Notes under the pieces: model-generated | The model's input: only the letters and a program-made list of their open reading frames with translations | Database searches by the model: none | What the model was told of the DNA's origin: nothing | Program-made: the position numbers and the translations under genes | Part shown: one piece after another, positions 26,650-34,833 of the stretch | How positions within the stretch are numbered: the first letter of the stretch is position 1 | Layout: each line of letters opens with the position of its first letter | Source: Pseudomonadota bacterium | GTDB taxonomy: Bacteria; Pseudomonadota; Alphaproteobacteria; Rhizobiales; Hyphomicrobiaceae | Assembly (NCBI GenBank): GCA_023410905.1 | Contig: JAEYPL010000256.1 | Span: forward strand, 1 to 60,771 | Direction of reading: 5' to 3' | Length of the DNA stretch: 60,771 nt

Positions 26650-27696
26650 ATGCCCGTGATCCCCGCCGATCGCCTGACTGCGATCGCCAGCACGCTGCTG
26701 CAGTGCGCCGGTGCGTCGAAGGAAGAGGGAGATACGGTCGCGAAGGGCTGCGTCGCCGCGAATCTCGCCGGCCACGACAGTCACGGCGTTATCGCCATCC
26801 CGACCTACATCGATCGCATGGGCAAGGGGCATATCGTTCCGGGCGCTCCCTTCGAGATCAAGCAGGAAACGGCGACCACGACCGTCATCGACGGCAACTG
26901 GGGGTTCGGCTTCGTCGTCGCCGAGCGCGCCGCGAAGATCACCATGGAGAAGGCGAGCAAGTCGAACGTCGCGGCAGCGACGATCCTGCGTCAGAGCCAC
27001 GTCGGCCGTCTCGGCGCCTATCCGCTCATGGCGGCGCGTGAGGGATACATCGCAATTATGACAGCTGATAGCGGCCGCAGCCCCAAGGCAGTGGCGCCAT
27101 TCGGCGGCAAGGAGGCGCGCCTCGGCACAAACCCGATCTCGATTGCTATCCCATCGGATCTGGAAGGGCCGTTCGTGCTCGACATGGCGACGTCGGGCGT
27201 GGCTGTCGGCAAGATCAAGCTCGCGCAGGCCAAGGGCACGAAAATTCCTGAAGGCTGGATCGTCAACAAGGAGGGCAAGCCGACCACCGATCCCTTCGAC
27301 TACGACAAGGGCGGCGTGCTGCTGCCGCTCGGCGGCGCAGAGGGCTTCAAGGGTTCGGGACTTTCGGCGGTCGTCGAAATCCTCTCGGCGGTGCTGCCGG
27401 GTCTCGGCTTCGGAGTCGATCCTACGGGGCGACACAATGACGGCTGCTTCCTCGCCATGTTCAAGGTCGAAGCGTTCCGTCCGCTCGCGCAGTTCAAGGC
27501 CGAGGTCGCGGACTTCGCGCGCTACCTGAAAGCGACGCCACCGGCGGAGGGCTACAGCGAAGTCATGTATCCCGGCGAAGTCGAGTTCCGCCGTGAGCAG
27601 GAGCGCCTGAAGAATGGCGTCGAAGTCGATGCCAAGACGTGGAAGACCTTCGGCGACCTTGCAGCGAAGTATGGGAAGGAAGGGTTGTTGGGGTAG
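26650..27696 (+). CDS. Malate/L-lactate dehydrogenase family (Ldh2) oxidoreductase
   Basis: The 348-residue protein belongs to the Ldh2/MDH2 family, NAD(P)-dependent 2-hydroxyacid or imine reductases unrelated to classical lactate dehydrogenase. It has the family signatures AANLAGHDSHGVIAIPTYID (active-site His-Ser-His), LRQSHVGRLGAYPL, LGTNPISIAIP and VLDMATSGVAVGKI. Substrates in the family include malate, lactate, ureidoglycolate, 2,3-diketogulonate and cyclic imino acids, so the precise one is open. AAGAGGAAA precedes the ATG at 26650; sequence in frame further upstream is antisense to the aminotransferase and not coding. It is divergent from the aminotransferase and could share its control. 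Confidence 0.88.
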   Translation: MPVIPADRLTAIASTLLQCAGASKEEGDTVAKGCVAANLAGHDSHGVIAIPTYIDRMGKGHIVPGAPFEIKQETATTTVIDGNWGFGFVVAERAAKITMEKASKSNVAAATILRQSHVGRLGAYPLMAAREGYIAIMTADSGRSPKAVAPFGGKEARLGTNPISIAIPSDLEGPFVLDMATSGVAVGKIKLAQAKGTKIPEGWIVNKEGKPTTDPFDYDKGGVLLPLGGAEGFKGSGLSAVVEILSAVLPGLGFGVDPTGRHNDGCFLAMFKVEAFRPLAQFKAEVADFARYLKATPPAEGYSEVMYPGEVEFRREQERLKNGVEVDAKTWKTFGDLAAKYGKEGLLG

Positions 27697-27739
27697 GCGT
27701 CGCGTCCGCGGCGACCCTCAAACTCGAGTGCGCCGGCGC

Positions 27740-29005
27740 TCACTTGCAAACTTCAATTCGGAAAGCAGGTTGGCAGGGCATTAGCGCAGCGCTGGATGAC
27801 AATCCCTTTCGCATCTGGCATTCGCTTTCGGTCTCGCGACGGCATGACTTCTTGCGCTCAACCTTGGTCGTAAAGGTCGGCGGGTTGACCGGAGCAGGCG
27901 CGGCGGCGGGGGGCGGATTGGCCACTGGTGCGGAGGCTGGCGCCATCTGTCGGCGACACACCACCAGCTTCTGCGTCGTGACTGCATCAAGTGCCGCCTT
28001 TGTCGGCTCGTCCGTGTGAAGCGCGAGCTTGGTGTGCTCGAGGAAGCGCTGCAGTGCCGCCTGGCTGCTTTCCGACCAGCTCCCATCGCTGACCTTGGGA
28101 TCACAACCGACGCGCTTGAGTTCACGATTGAGGCTCCGTGCGAGCGACGTCCTCTGCGCCGGCGTCAGCTCCGTCGGGTCCAGCGTGATCTCGGGCTTCG
28201 GTGCTGGCGGTGCGGCAGGTGCCACGGGTATTGGTCTGGCGGGCGCGAAATAGAAGCGGTCCCTGAGAGCCGAATGCTCCCATGGAATCTGGCGATCGTG
28301 GGTCACCTTCATCACGTCGCGACGCACGTCGAGCAGCATGTCGGTGAGCGCGATACCGTCGCGCTTCAACTGCCTCACCAGTGCCTCGGCATAGGGCGAG
28401 TTGCGCCCCGTTCCGTCCTGTGCGACGGCGCCCGGCTGTGTGGAGTAGCTGATGAGCGTGCCGATGCCCGACTCCGTCGGTGACAAGCCGCGCCCAACGG
28501 TTGTCGAGCGCGTGCCCATGGCGCGGGCTAGATTGCGGGCGAGAGGATTGTCGCGGCAGGCATCGAGAAACAGAATGTTGGTGCGCCGCTTGTTCTCCAT
28601 CAGGCGCTGCACGACGTCGATGCGGATCAGCTCGAATTCGGGGCTGTATTCATTCTCGAGCTTGCTGTCGACCGGGACCATGTAGTTGGCGCCGGCGACC
28701 TGAATGCCATGGCCAGCGTAGTACAAGACGGCGACGCTGGCATTCTCGAGGGCCACGGCGAAGCTGCCGATGGAGCGGCGTAGACCCGAATGGTCGAGGT
28801 CATAGCCGGAGATGACAGTGAAGCCGAGTTTGCCAAGGGCGTCGGCGACGTCCTGGGCGTCATTGCGGGGATTGCGGAGTTCCGCCGCGTGCTTATAGGC
28901 GGCGTTGCCTATGACGAGGGCGACGCGTTTGCCGTCGGCTTTCGCAGCTGACGGCACTATCGTAAACACCAGGCCGAAAATCCAGGCGAGGAACCAAGTT
29001 GGCAA
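27740..29005 (-). CDS. Secreted caspase-fold (peptidase C14, metacaspase-like) protein
   Basis: The 421-residue protein has a signal peptide (MPTWFLAWIFGLVFTIVPSA) and then a p20-type caspase domain. The domain shows RVALVIGNAAYKHAAEL, catalytic histidine H99 in LYYAGHGIQ and catalytic cysteine C150 in FLDACRDNP. A Pro/Ala linker follows. A helical module at about 285-345 (LARSLNRELKRVGCDPKVSD, SSQAALQRF) resembles the peptidoglycan-binding-like repeats often attached to bacterial caspases. The C-terminal tail is rich in Cys, Ser and Arg. The start appears to be TTG at 29005 with GGAG 8 bases ahead. Export implies a periplasmic or cell-wall role. The substrate is unknown. Confidence 0.85.
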   Translation of the reverse strand: MPTWFLAWIFGLVFTIVPSAAKADGKRVALVIGNAAYKHAAELRNPRNDAQDVADALGKLGFTVISGYDLDHSGLRRSIGSFAVALENASVAVLYYAGHGIQVAGANYMVPVDSKLENEYSPEFELIRIDVVQRLMENKRRTNILFLDACRDNPLARNLARAMGTRSTTVGRGLSPTESGIGTLISYSTQPGAVAQDGTGRNSPYAEALVRQLKRDGIALTDMLLDVRRDVMKVTHDRQIPWEHSALRDRFYFAPARPIPVAPAAPPAPKPEITLDPTELTPAQRTSLARSLNRELKRVGCDPKVSDGSWSESSQAALQRFLEHTKLALHTDEPTKAALDAVTTQKLVVCRRQMAPASAPVANPPPAAAPAPVNPPTFTTKVERKKSCRRETESECQMRKGLSSSAALMPCQPAFRIEVCK

Positions 29006-29163
29006 TGGATGGCTCCAACCAATATGTTCCGCAATAAACTGAATCGCATTGAACTTAAACGCTATCGCCGAGCTGCAAACCTATCAAGCTGGATTATGGG
29101 GTGAACACACTTTGCTGGTTCAGTGCGGCTTGATAGCCGCGTTTCTGATGCCAGCATAATTCC

Positions 29164-29188
29164 GGAACTATCGCCCTCCTCGATCGTT
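29164..29188 (+). promoter_or_regulatory. EcfG (general stress response sigma) promoter motif
   Basis: GGAAC (29164-29168), a 16-base spacer and CGTT (29185-29188) match the alphaproteobacterial EcfG consensus exactly. The element ends 35 bases before the start of the PRC-barrel gene at 29224, a correct promoter distance. Confidence 0.65.
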
Positions 29189-29223
29189 TTAATCCCATCA
29201 CGAACTTTCGAGGAGCAGTACCG

Positions 29224-29730
29224 ATGAGAGCCTCAGTTCTTGCGGCTTTTGCCGCAGCCATGATGTCGTCGACGGCCATTGCGCAGACGACCACGGCCCC
29301 GCCTACCACGACGCCTCCGGCGACAACGCAGCCCGCGACACCGCCTGCGCGCGCTCCGGATGCCCAGATGAAGTCGCAGGCCCCGACCGAAGAGGTGAAG
29401 GGTGCGTGGAACGCTCGCGATTTCATGCGCAGCCGCGTTTACAACATGAACGGCGAGCGGATCGGTGACGTGAACGACATGCTCGTCGACGATAACGGTC
29501 AGGTGACCGCGATCATCCTCGGCGTCGGCGGCTTCCTCGGCATTGGCGAGAAGGAAGTCTCAATGACGACTGACCAGGTGAAGCGCATGGTGCACAGCGA
29601 TGGTCAGACGTACTTCACCGTCAACGCCACCAAGGATCAGCTTATGGCGGCGCCCGACTACGTGAGGCCGGCTAAGGCCGCGCGTCAGGCACCGACGCCC
29701 ACAGGCACCGGTGGCGGGACGACCCGCTAA
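29224..29730 (+). CDS. Exported PRC-barrel domain protein
   Basis: The 168-residue protein has a signal peptide (MRASVLAAFAAAMMSSTAIA, cleavage near AQT) and a Thr/Pro-rich linker. One PRC-barrel domain (about 62-130) follows with SRVYNMNGERIGDVNDMLVD, GQVTAIILGVGGFLGIGEKE and MTTDQVKRM, then a flexible tail. GAGGAG precedes the start. The EcfG-type promoter upstream implies induction by general stress such as desiccation, heat or starvation. A terminator follows. PRC-barrel proteins of this exported type are common in Hyphomicrobiales, and their molecular role is unknown. Confidence 0.85.
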   Translation: MRASVLAAFAAAMMSSTAIAQTTTAPPTTTPPATTQPATPPARAPDAQMKSQAPTEEVKGAWNARDFMRSRVYNMNGERIGDVNDMLVDDNGQVTAIILGVGGFLGIGEKEVSMTTDQVKRMVHSDGQTYFTVNATKDQLMAAPDYVRPAKAARQAPTPTGTGGGTTR

Positions 29731-29738
29731 GTGGACTG

Positions 29739-29765
29739 AAGGGGCGCCACGCGGCGCCCCTTCTG
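29739..29765 (+). terminator. Rho-independent terminator
   Basis: AAGGGGCGCC and GGCGCCCCTT form a 10-base perfect stem around ACGC, followed by CTGCTT, just after the PRC-barrel gene. Confidence 0.85.
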
Positions 29766-29838
29766 CTTAAGGCACGCGATGCGGGGCATTGCCCCTATTG
29801 CGTTGAGACCGGCAACTCGAACATAAAAGGAGGGCCAC

Positions 29839-30198
29839 ATGGCCTCGGCAACACAGCATCCCAATCATCAGCTCATCTCGAGCGAGGACGTCGAAGGCAC
29901 CAACGTCTACGGCGCCGGTGAATCGAAGGTCGGCGAGATCGATCATCTCATGATCGACAAGCTCTCGGGCAAGGTAACGTATGCCGTCATGAGCTTCGGT
30001 GGCTTCCTCGGCCTTGGCCACAGCCACTATCCCGTGCCCTGGGCCGCGCTGAAGTACGATCCCGCCATCGGCGGCTATCGCACAGGCATCACCGAGCAGC
30101 AGCTCCGCGACGCGCCCGAATTCAGTGACGACATCTGGGGCGATCGCAACTGGGAGACGCGGACGCACGAGCACTACGGCGTGCCCATGTATCCCTGA
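29839..30198 (+). CDS. PRC-barrel domain protein, cytoplasmic
   Basis: The 119-residue protein lacks a signal peptide. It has a single PRC-barrel with LISSEDVEGTNVYGAGESKV, GEIDHLMIDKLSGKVTYAVM and SFGGFLGLGHSHYPVPWAAL. The C-terminal part has LRDAPEFSDDIWGDRNWE and HEHYGVPMYP, typical of a subfamily frequent in Hyphomicrobiales. A strong AAAGGAGG lies 7 bases before the start. It has its own terminator and is separated from the exported PRC gene by another, so the two are adjacent but probably independent units. Confidence 0.87.
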   Translation: MASATQHPNHQLISSEDVEGTNVYGAGESKVGEIDHLMIDKLSGKVTYAVMSFGGFLGLGHSHYPVPWAALKYDPAIGGYRTGITEQQLRDAPEFSDDIWGDRNWETRTHEHYGVPMYP

Positions 30199-30228
30199 TC
30201 TCGCCACGTAGCATTTCTGAGAATAGAG

Positions 30229-30258
30229 CGCGCCTGCCGATCCGTCGGCGGGCGCGTT
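30229..30258 (+). terminator. Terminator hairpin
   Basis: A GCGCGCCTGCCGA stem pairs with TCGGCGGGCGCG (one mismatch) around a short loop, 31 bases after the PRC-barrel stop. The T-run is weak. Confidence 0.55.
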
Positions 30259-30333
30259 CGCATTTGTGAAGCGGCATTTGCGGAGATAGTCTCGGGGCAA
30301 CGAGAAGAATAAGTTCGCAGGGAGCCCGCAGGA

Positions 30334-31146
30334 ATGGCCATCATCGATGCCCAGATTCATCTCTGGGCCAAAGGCATACCGACCCATTTGCATCTCGAGC
30401 GGCCCTATCTTGCCGATGAGGCTATCCGTGGCATGGACGAAGCTGGCATCGATGGCGCCATCCTTCACCCGCCGATGTGGGATCCGGACTCGAGCGAGCT
30501 CGCTGTCGATGCCGTGAAGCGCTATCCAGGACGCTTTGCCATTCTCGGCAATTTTCCGCTGAACAAACCGGAGAGCCGCGCGCTCGTGCCGACGTGGAAG
30601 CAACGACCCGGCATGCTCGGCCTACGTTTCTACTTCAGCTCACCCGAGCGGCTCAACTGGCCGCTCGACGGCACGATCGACTGGCTCTGGCCTGCAGCGG
30701 AGAAGGCCGGGCTGCCTGTTGCTGTGCTCGCCGACTACTGGCTGCCGCGCGTCGGCGAAATCGCGGCTCAACATCCTGTCTTGAAGCTCATCGTCGACCA
30801 CATGGGTGCCGAGCGAATCTACAAGGGCGGCGATGCCGCGTTTGCCAGCATGAAGGAGCTGACCGCGCTCGCGAAGCATCCGAACATCGCCGTCAAGCTG
30901 ACGGGCGGGCCTTTCTATGCCGACGATGCCTATCCATTCCTCAGCCTGCACAAACACTATCGCGCGCTTTACGACGCGTTCGGCCCGCGCCGGCTGTTCT
31001 GGGGCACGGATATCACCAAGATGCCCTGCTCATGGCAGCAGTGCGTTTCGCACTTTCAGCAGATCGAATGGATACCCGAGGCGGACAAAAAGCTCATGAT
31101 GGGCGATGCCGTTTGCGACTGGATCGGCTGGGATCGTCAGGCCTGA
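30334..31146 (+). CDS. Amidohydrolase-2 family metal-dependent hydrolase
   Basis: The 270-residue TIM-barrel protein begins MAIIDAQIHLWAKG. The usual amidohydrolase DxHxH is represented here by DAQIH. It continues with ILHPPMWDPDSSEL, LKLIVDHMGAER (metal-ligand His region) and LFWGTDITKMPCSW (catalytic Asp). The family includes lactonases, decarboxylases and 2-pyrone-4,6-dicarboxylate hydrolase-like enzymes; the specific substrate is unknown. Its last ten bases overlap the 3' end of pta on the opposite strand, so the genes are convergent. Confidence 0.82.
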   Translation: MAIIDAQIHLWAKGIPTHLHLERPYLADEAIRGMDEAGIDGAILHPPMWDPDSSELAVDAVKRYPGRFAILGNFPLNKPESRALVPTWKQRPGMLGLRFYFSSPERLNWPLDGTIDWLWPAAEKAGLPVAVLADYWLPRVGEIAAQHPVLKLIVDHMGAERIYKGGDAAFASMKELTALAKHPNIAVKLTGGPFYADDAYPFLSLHKHYRALYDAFGPRRLFWGTDITKMPCSWQQCVSHFQQIEWIPEADKKLMMGDAVCDWIGWDRQA

Positions 31147-32135
31147 GCGACGTGCGCGAGCGTGACGGCAACCGTCGCCACGATGTCGGCGACGCTGGCG
31201 CCGCGAGAGAGATCGGAGACGGGCTTCGCAAAGCCCTGCAGGAAAGGTCCGATGGCCTGCGCGCCGGCCAGTTCCTGGGTCAGCTTGTAGCCGATGTTGC
31301 CGGAATCGAGATCCGGGAAGACGAGCACGTTCGCGCGTCCGGCGACGGCGCTTTCGTCCTTGACCTTCTTAGCAGCAACGGCGGCGGAAAGTGCCGCGTC
31401 GGCCTGCAACTCGCCATCGATCATGAGCGCCGGTGCGCGCGATCTGACAAGCGCGAGTGCAGCGCGGACTTTGTCCACGCGCGGATGTGTAGCGCTGCCA
31501 TGCGTGGAGAAGGACAGCATCGCGACACGCGCGGGCACGCCGAGCAGAACTTCCGCGCTTGCCGCCGAGGCGATGGCGATATCGGCCAGCTCTTCCGGGT
31601 TGGGATCGGCGTTCACGGCGCAGTCGGCGAAAATGAGCGCGCGCTCGGCGACGCTTGCGCGGGCAGGTATCATCATGAGGAAGTAGCTCGACGGCGTGGC
31701 AATGCCGGGCGAGGCGCCGATGGTCATTAGCCCGGCTTCGATGACGCGCCGTGTCGGATTGGCGACTCCGGCAACAAGCGCCTCGGCTCGCCCCACGGCA
31801 ACGAGAGCGCCGCCGAAATAGAGCGGCTTCTTCACGAGGCGTGCCGCCGTCCGCTCGTTCATGCGCTCGCGGGTAGCCGCCACATGGGCGGCGAGCTCAG
31901 GACCGGCGGCGTCGTGCTCGGGATCAAGTATGGCGATCTCATCCGCAGGCGCGCCCAGGGCCTCGAGCCCTGCCCGCGCGGAGTTGGCATCCCCGGCCAG
32001 CACGATCGGGCGGGCAATGCTGTTGCGCGCGATCTCGGCGGCGGCGCGCAGAATGCGCTCATCCTCGCCCTCGGGCAGGACCACGCGCAATCCACGTCCC
32101 TTTACGGCCGCCATGCACGAGGCAATGATATCCAT
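31137..32135 (-). CDS. pta: Phosphate acetyltransferase (PTA_PTB domain only)
   Basis: The enzyme interconverts acetyl-CoA and acetyl phosphate. The 332-residue product is the short form without the N-terminal DRTGG/AAA domains of E. coli Pta. It begins MDIIASCMAAVKGRGLRVVL and PEGEDERILRAA, and later has KPLYFGGALVAVGRAEALVA, FADCAVNADPNPEELADIA and DLDSGNIGYKLTQELAGAQA. A related family member, phosphate butyryltransferase, is less likely given VAGVANPTRRVIEAGL. GGGGAG precedes the ATG at 32135. It is divergent from citrate synthase, placing two acetyl-CoA-consuming enzymes around one promoter region. No ackA is seen here. Confidence 0.9.
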   Translation of the reverse strand: MDIIASCMAAVKGRGLRVVLPEGEDERILRAAAEIARNSIARPIVLAGDANSARAGLEALGAPADEIAILDPEHDAAGPELAAHVAATRERMNERTAARLVKKPLYFGGALVAVGRAEALVAGVANPTRRVIEAGLMTIGASPGIATPSSYFLMMIPARASVAERALIFADCAVNADPNPEELADIAIASAASAEVLLGVPARVAMLSFSTHGSATHPRVDKVRAALALVRSRAPALMIDGELQADAALSAAVAAKKVKDESAVAGRANVLVFPDLDSGNIGYKLTQELAGAQAIGPFLQGFAKPVSDLSRGASVADIVATVAVTLAHVAQA

Positions 32136-32257
32136 ACGCGTCTCCCCGGACCGCCCTGCGAAACGGGGCTCGAATCTCGAATGCTCTTGTAGGTGATGGC
32201 AGGAATGGTGCAAGTACCGGTCCGGGATTTGATACGAAACGGCTCGGGAGACAAACC

Positions 32258-33403
32258 ATGACCGAACCAACGAACGAGCCCCGCATCTACCGGGGCCTCA
32301 AGGACGTCTACTTCGAGCGGTCGGGCACGACGTTCATCGACGGTAAGGCCGGAGAGCTGCGCTATCGCGGCTACTCGATCCACGATCTCGCGGCGCATTC
32401 CTGCTTCGAGGAGGCGGCTTATCTGCTCATGCACGGCGAGCTGCCGACTGCCGCCGAGCTCGCGACCTTCGACGCGGAGCTCAAGACCGCGCGCTCCCTG
32501 CCGACCGAGATCCTCGACGTGATCCGGCTCGTGCAGCGCGCTCATCCCATGGACGTGCTGCGGACCGCGGTCTCGGCGCTTGCGGCCTTCGATCCCGAGA
32601 CGGCGGATACCTCGCGTGCCGCTACGATCCGCAAGGGCGTGCGGCTTTCTTCGCAAGTGCCCATGATCGTGGCGGCGCATGAGCGCATCCGCAATGGCCT
32701 CGCGCCCCTGGCGCCCGATCCTGCGCTCGGCCATGCGGCGAACTTCCTCTGGCTGCTGAAAGGCGAGAAGCCCTCGGGCGATGCGGCGAAGTTGCTCGAT
32801 ACGGACCTCGTCCTTCACGCCGAGCACGGCTCGAACGCATCCTCGTTCACCGCGCGCGTGGTGATCGGCACCGACGCCAACATTCATGCGGCGATCACGG
32901 CGGCGATTGCGGCGCTCTCGGGCCCCGCGCATGGTGGTGCCGCCGAGGACGTCATGCGCATGGCGGAGGAGATCGGTGACCCGGCCAACACGGCGGCTTA
33001 CGTGAAAGCCAAGCGCGCCGCGAAGGAGCCGATCACCGGTTTCGGCCATCGCGTCTACCGCGCGGAAGATCCCCGCGCGCGTCACATGCGCGAAGGCGTG
33101 AAGCGTCTGTCGAAGGAGATGGGCGAACCGAAGTGGTACGAGATTCTCGAGTCGCTCGTCGCCGAGATGAAGCCGTATGCGCGGCACGGCGTGAACGTGA
33201 ACGTCGACTTCTATTCGGGCGTCATTTACTACCTGCACAAAATCCCAAAGGATCTGTTCGTGCCGATCTTCGCCGTCGGCCGCGTGCCGGGCTGGACCGT
33301 GCAGGTCCTCGAGCAGCTCGACAACAACATTCTCATACGTCCGCTAACGCTTTACACGGGGCCGGAGGCGCGGCCCTACGTGCCGATCAACGCACGCGGA
33401 TAA
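32258..33403 (+). CDS. Citrate synthase / 2-methylcitrate synthase family
   Basis: The 381-residue enzyme condenses acetyl-CoA (or propionyl-CoA) with oxaloacetate. It begins with YRGLKDVYFERSGTTFIDGK and GELRYRGYSIHDLA, typical of the short dimeric type of citrate and methylcitrate synthases. Catalytic residues appear in LHAEHGSNASSFTARV (His), FGHRVYRAEDPRA (His) and NVNVDFYSGV (Asp). The length and the absence of the N-terminal NADH-sensitive extension separate it from the hexameric GltA type. It may act on either citrate or methylcitrate; no prpB or prpD lies nearby to favour the latter. Confidence 0.88.
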   Translation: MTEPTNEPRIYRGLKDVYFERSGTTFIDGKAGELRYRGYSIHDLAAHSCFEEAAYLLMHGELPTAAELATFDAELKTARSLPTEILDVIRLVQRAHPMDVLRTAVSALAAFDPETADTSRAATIRKGVRLSSQVPMIVAAHERIRNGLAPLAPDPALGHAANFLWLLKGEKPSGDAAKLLDTDLVLHAEHGSNASSFTARVVIGTDANIHAAITAAIAALSGPAHGGAAEDVMRMAEEIGDPANTAAYVKAKRAAKEPITGFGHRVYRAEDPRARHMREGVKRLSKEMGEPKWYEILESLVAEMKPYARHGVNVNVDFYSGVIYYLHKIPKDLFVPIFAVGRVPGWTVQVLEQLDNNILIRPLTLYTGPEARPYVPINARG

Positions 33404-33419
33404 AGCAGACGCTCCAACG

Positions 33420-33450
33420 AAAAAGGCCAGCCCTGCGGCTGGCCTTTCTC
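33420..33450. terminator. Bidirectional terminator
   Basis: AAAGGCCAGCC and GGCTGGCCTTT form an 11-base stem with a 4-base loop. It lies between the convergent citrate synthase (plus) and small secreted protein (minus) genes, with A/T runs on both sides. Confidence 0.85.
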
Positions 33451-33470
33451 TATGAGCTCACGCGAAGCTG

Positions 33471-33950
33471 TTACCAGTAGCGGCAATCGTAATAGCGATT
33501 GCGCCAGTAACGGCTGCCGGTGCGCTGCCACTTGCGATAGTAATATCGGCAGCTGCTGCCGTAGTAGTAGCCGCCGCCGTAGAAGAACGGGATGCCGGCT
33601 CCTATGATGACGCTGCGGCGCCAGCCGCGATGGCGGTGCCGTCGCCCGCCGTAATAGGCGTAGTGACGGCCGTAGCTGCGCCCGCCGCCGTAATAGCGAC
33701 GGCTGCTGAACCGGCGTCCACTAGAGAAACCGCCGCGATAGACACTGCGGCCGCCCCTGAAGCTGTGACCGCGGAAACTGCGACCCCCACGGTAACCGCC
33801 GCCACCGCGCCGCCTTACCTGCTCCACCGCACTCTCAGGCGTAGCGATCTTCGGTGCGATCGACGGTGCCGCATTGGTTGTGGTCGCCTGCCCGGGCATG
33901 AGCATGAGCCCCGCAGCGGCCACTGCCGACAGTGCGAGAGTTCTGAACAT
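33471..33950 (-). CDS. Secreted Gly/Arg/Tyr/Ser-rich protein
   Basis: This 159-residue protein has a signal peptide (MFRTLALSAVAAAGLMLMPG) and a short linker ending VEQVRRRGGGG. A long low-complexity region follows, with repeated RGG, SFRG, GGRSYG and RRYYGGG blocks. A hydrophobic stretch (VIIGAGIPFFYGGGYYYG) could be a membrane-interacting segment, and the tail is Tyr/Arg-rich with two cysteines (SSCRYYY, YDCRYW). GGAGGAC precedes the ATG at 33950. The C-terminal CRYYYRKWQRTGSRYW pattern is reminiscent of BA14K-like or lectin-like exported proteins of Hyphomicrobiales, but I cannot assign a family. Function is unknown. Confidence 0.78.
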   Translation of the reverse strand: MFRTLALSAVAAAGLMLMPGQATTTNAAPSIAPKIATPESAVEQVRRRGGGGYRGGRSFRGHSFRGGRSVYRGGFSSGRRFSSRRYYGGGRSYGRHYAYYGGRRHRHRGWRRSVIIGAGIPFFYGGGYYYGSSCRYYYRKWQRTGSRYWRNRYYDCRYW

Positions 33951-34033
33951 CCGAATGTCCTCCGAACTTGTCCAAGATTGACCCGGCGTAAGGCAGAAAC
34001 TCGTCGTTTGTGTGGTTAGTTGCAAGTGCAGGT

Positions 34034-34077
34034 CCAATATTCGCGATGAACACTTATTCATGCCGCGAGAATATCGG
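34034..34077. repeat. Long imperfect inverted repeat downstream of the second LIV operon
   Basis: A CCAATATTCGCGATGAA arm pairs with TTCATGCCGCGAGAATATCGG around a 6-base loop, with one or two bulges and a G-T/A change. It lies about 85 bases upstream of the small secreted protein start and 46 bases after the last LIV gene. It is relatively AT-rich, so an operator is as plausible as a weak terminator. Confidence 0.4.
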
Positions 34078-34122
34078 CCTGTTTGCAGAAGGTCTGATGC
34101 ATTTTCTGTCGGCGTTGTTGCC

Positions 34123-34833
34123 TTAATGCGTCAGCCGCGTTCCGAAATACACGTCCGCAAGGCTCCGGTCGCGGCGCATGTCACTTGTCGCTGCGTCCGC
34201 AACGAGGCGTCCTTCGGCGAGCAGAAGGGATCGCGGACAGAGGGCCTCGACGGCAGCGACCTGGTGCTCGATCAGCAGGATTGCCGTATCGGGGCCGAAG
34301 GCACGACTGATGAGCGCCACCACGCCGTCAGACTCAGCCTGCGACAGGCCGCCCGTCGGCTCGTCGGCAAGCAGGAGCCTCGGTCGTTGCGCGATGGCGC
34401 GTGCAATCTCGAGGCGGCGCTGATCGTAGAAGCCGAGGTCGCCCGCGAGGTCATTACGCCGTGCACTGAGGCCGGCGATATCGAGAGCGGAGAGCGCGGC
34501 CTCGCTCGCATCGTGGGAGGTTGCCGCGCCCGCAACCGGCAGAACATTGTCGAGCACGCTCAGGCGATGAAATAGGCGCACGCTCTGGAACGTGCGCGCG
34601 ACGCCGGCGGCGGCAATCTGATGTGGCGCCAGACCTGAGATCGTCCGTCCGTCGAGACGGATCGTGCCGCCGCCAATCGCGACGAGTCCGGAAATGGCAT
34701 TGAAGAGCGTCGTCTTGCCCGAGCCGTTCGGTCCGAGCACGCCGACGCGCGCGCCCGCCGGGATGCTGATCGTAAGGCCGGCCAGGGCCTCGACGCCGTC
34801 GAAGCGGACCTTGAGGTCGTCAATCTCCAGCAT
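34123..34833 (-). CDS. livG: LIV-type ABC ATPase LivG, second copy of the operon
   Basis: The 236-residue ATPase has Walker A GPNGSGKTTLFN, the LivG stretch AAAGVARTFQSVRLF and Walker B LLLADEPTGGLSQ. The signature region is YDQRRLEIARAI. Compared with the upstream LivG of this operon it is shorter and diverged. It overlaps the upstream livM by 14 bases, so translation is coupled. It is the last gene of an eight-gene unit that holds two permease pairs and two LivG but only one LivF; it presumably serves the livH-livM pair immediately before it. Confidence 0.88.
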   Translation of the reverse strand: MLEIDDLKVRFDGVEALAGLTISIPAGARVGVLGPNGSGKTTLFNAISGLVAIGGGTIRLDGRTISGLAPHQIAAAGVARTFQSVRLFHRLSVLDNVLPVAGAATSHDASEAALSALDIAGLSARRNDLAGDLGFYDQRRLEIARAIAQRPRLLLADEPTGGLSQAESDGVVALISRAFGPDTAILLIEHQVAAVEALCPRSLLLAEGRLVADAATSDMRRDRSLADVYFGTRLTH

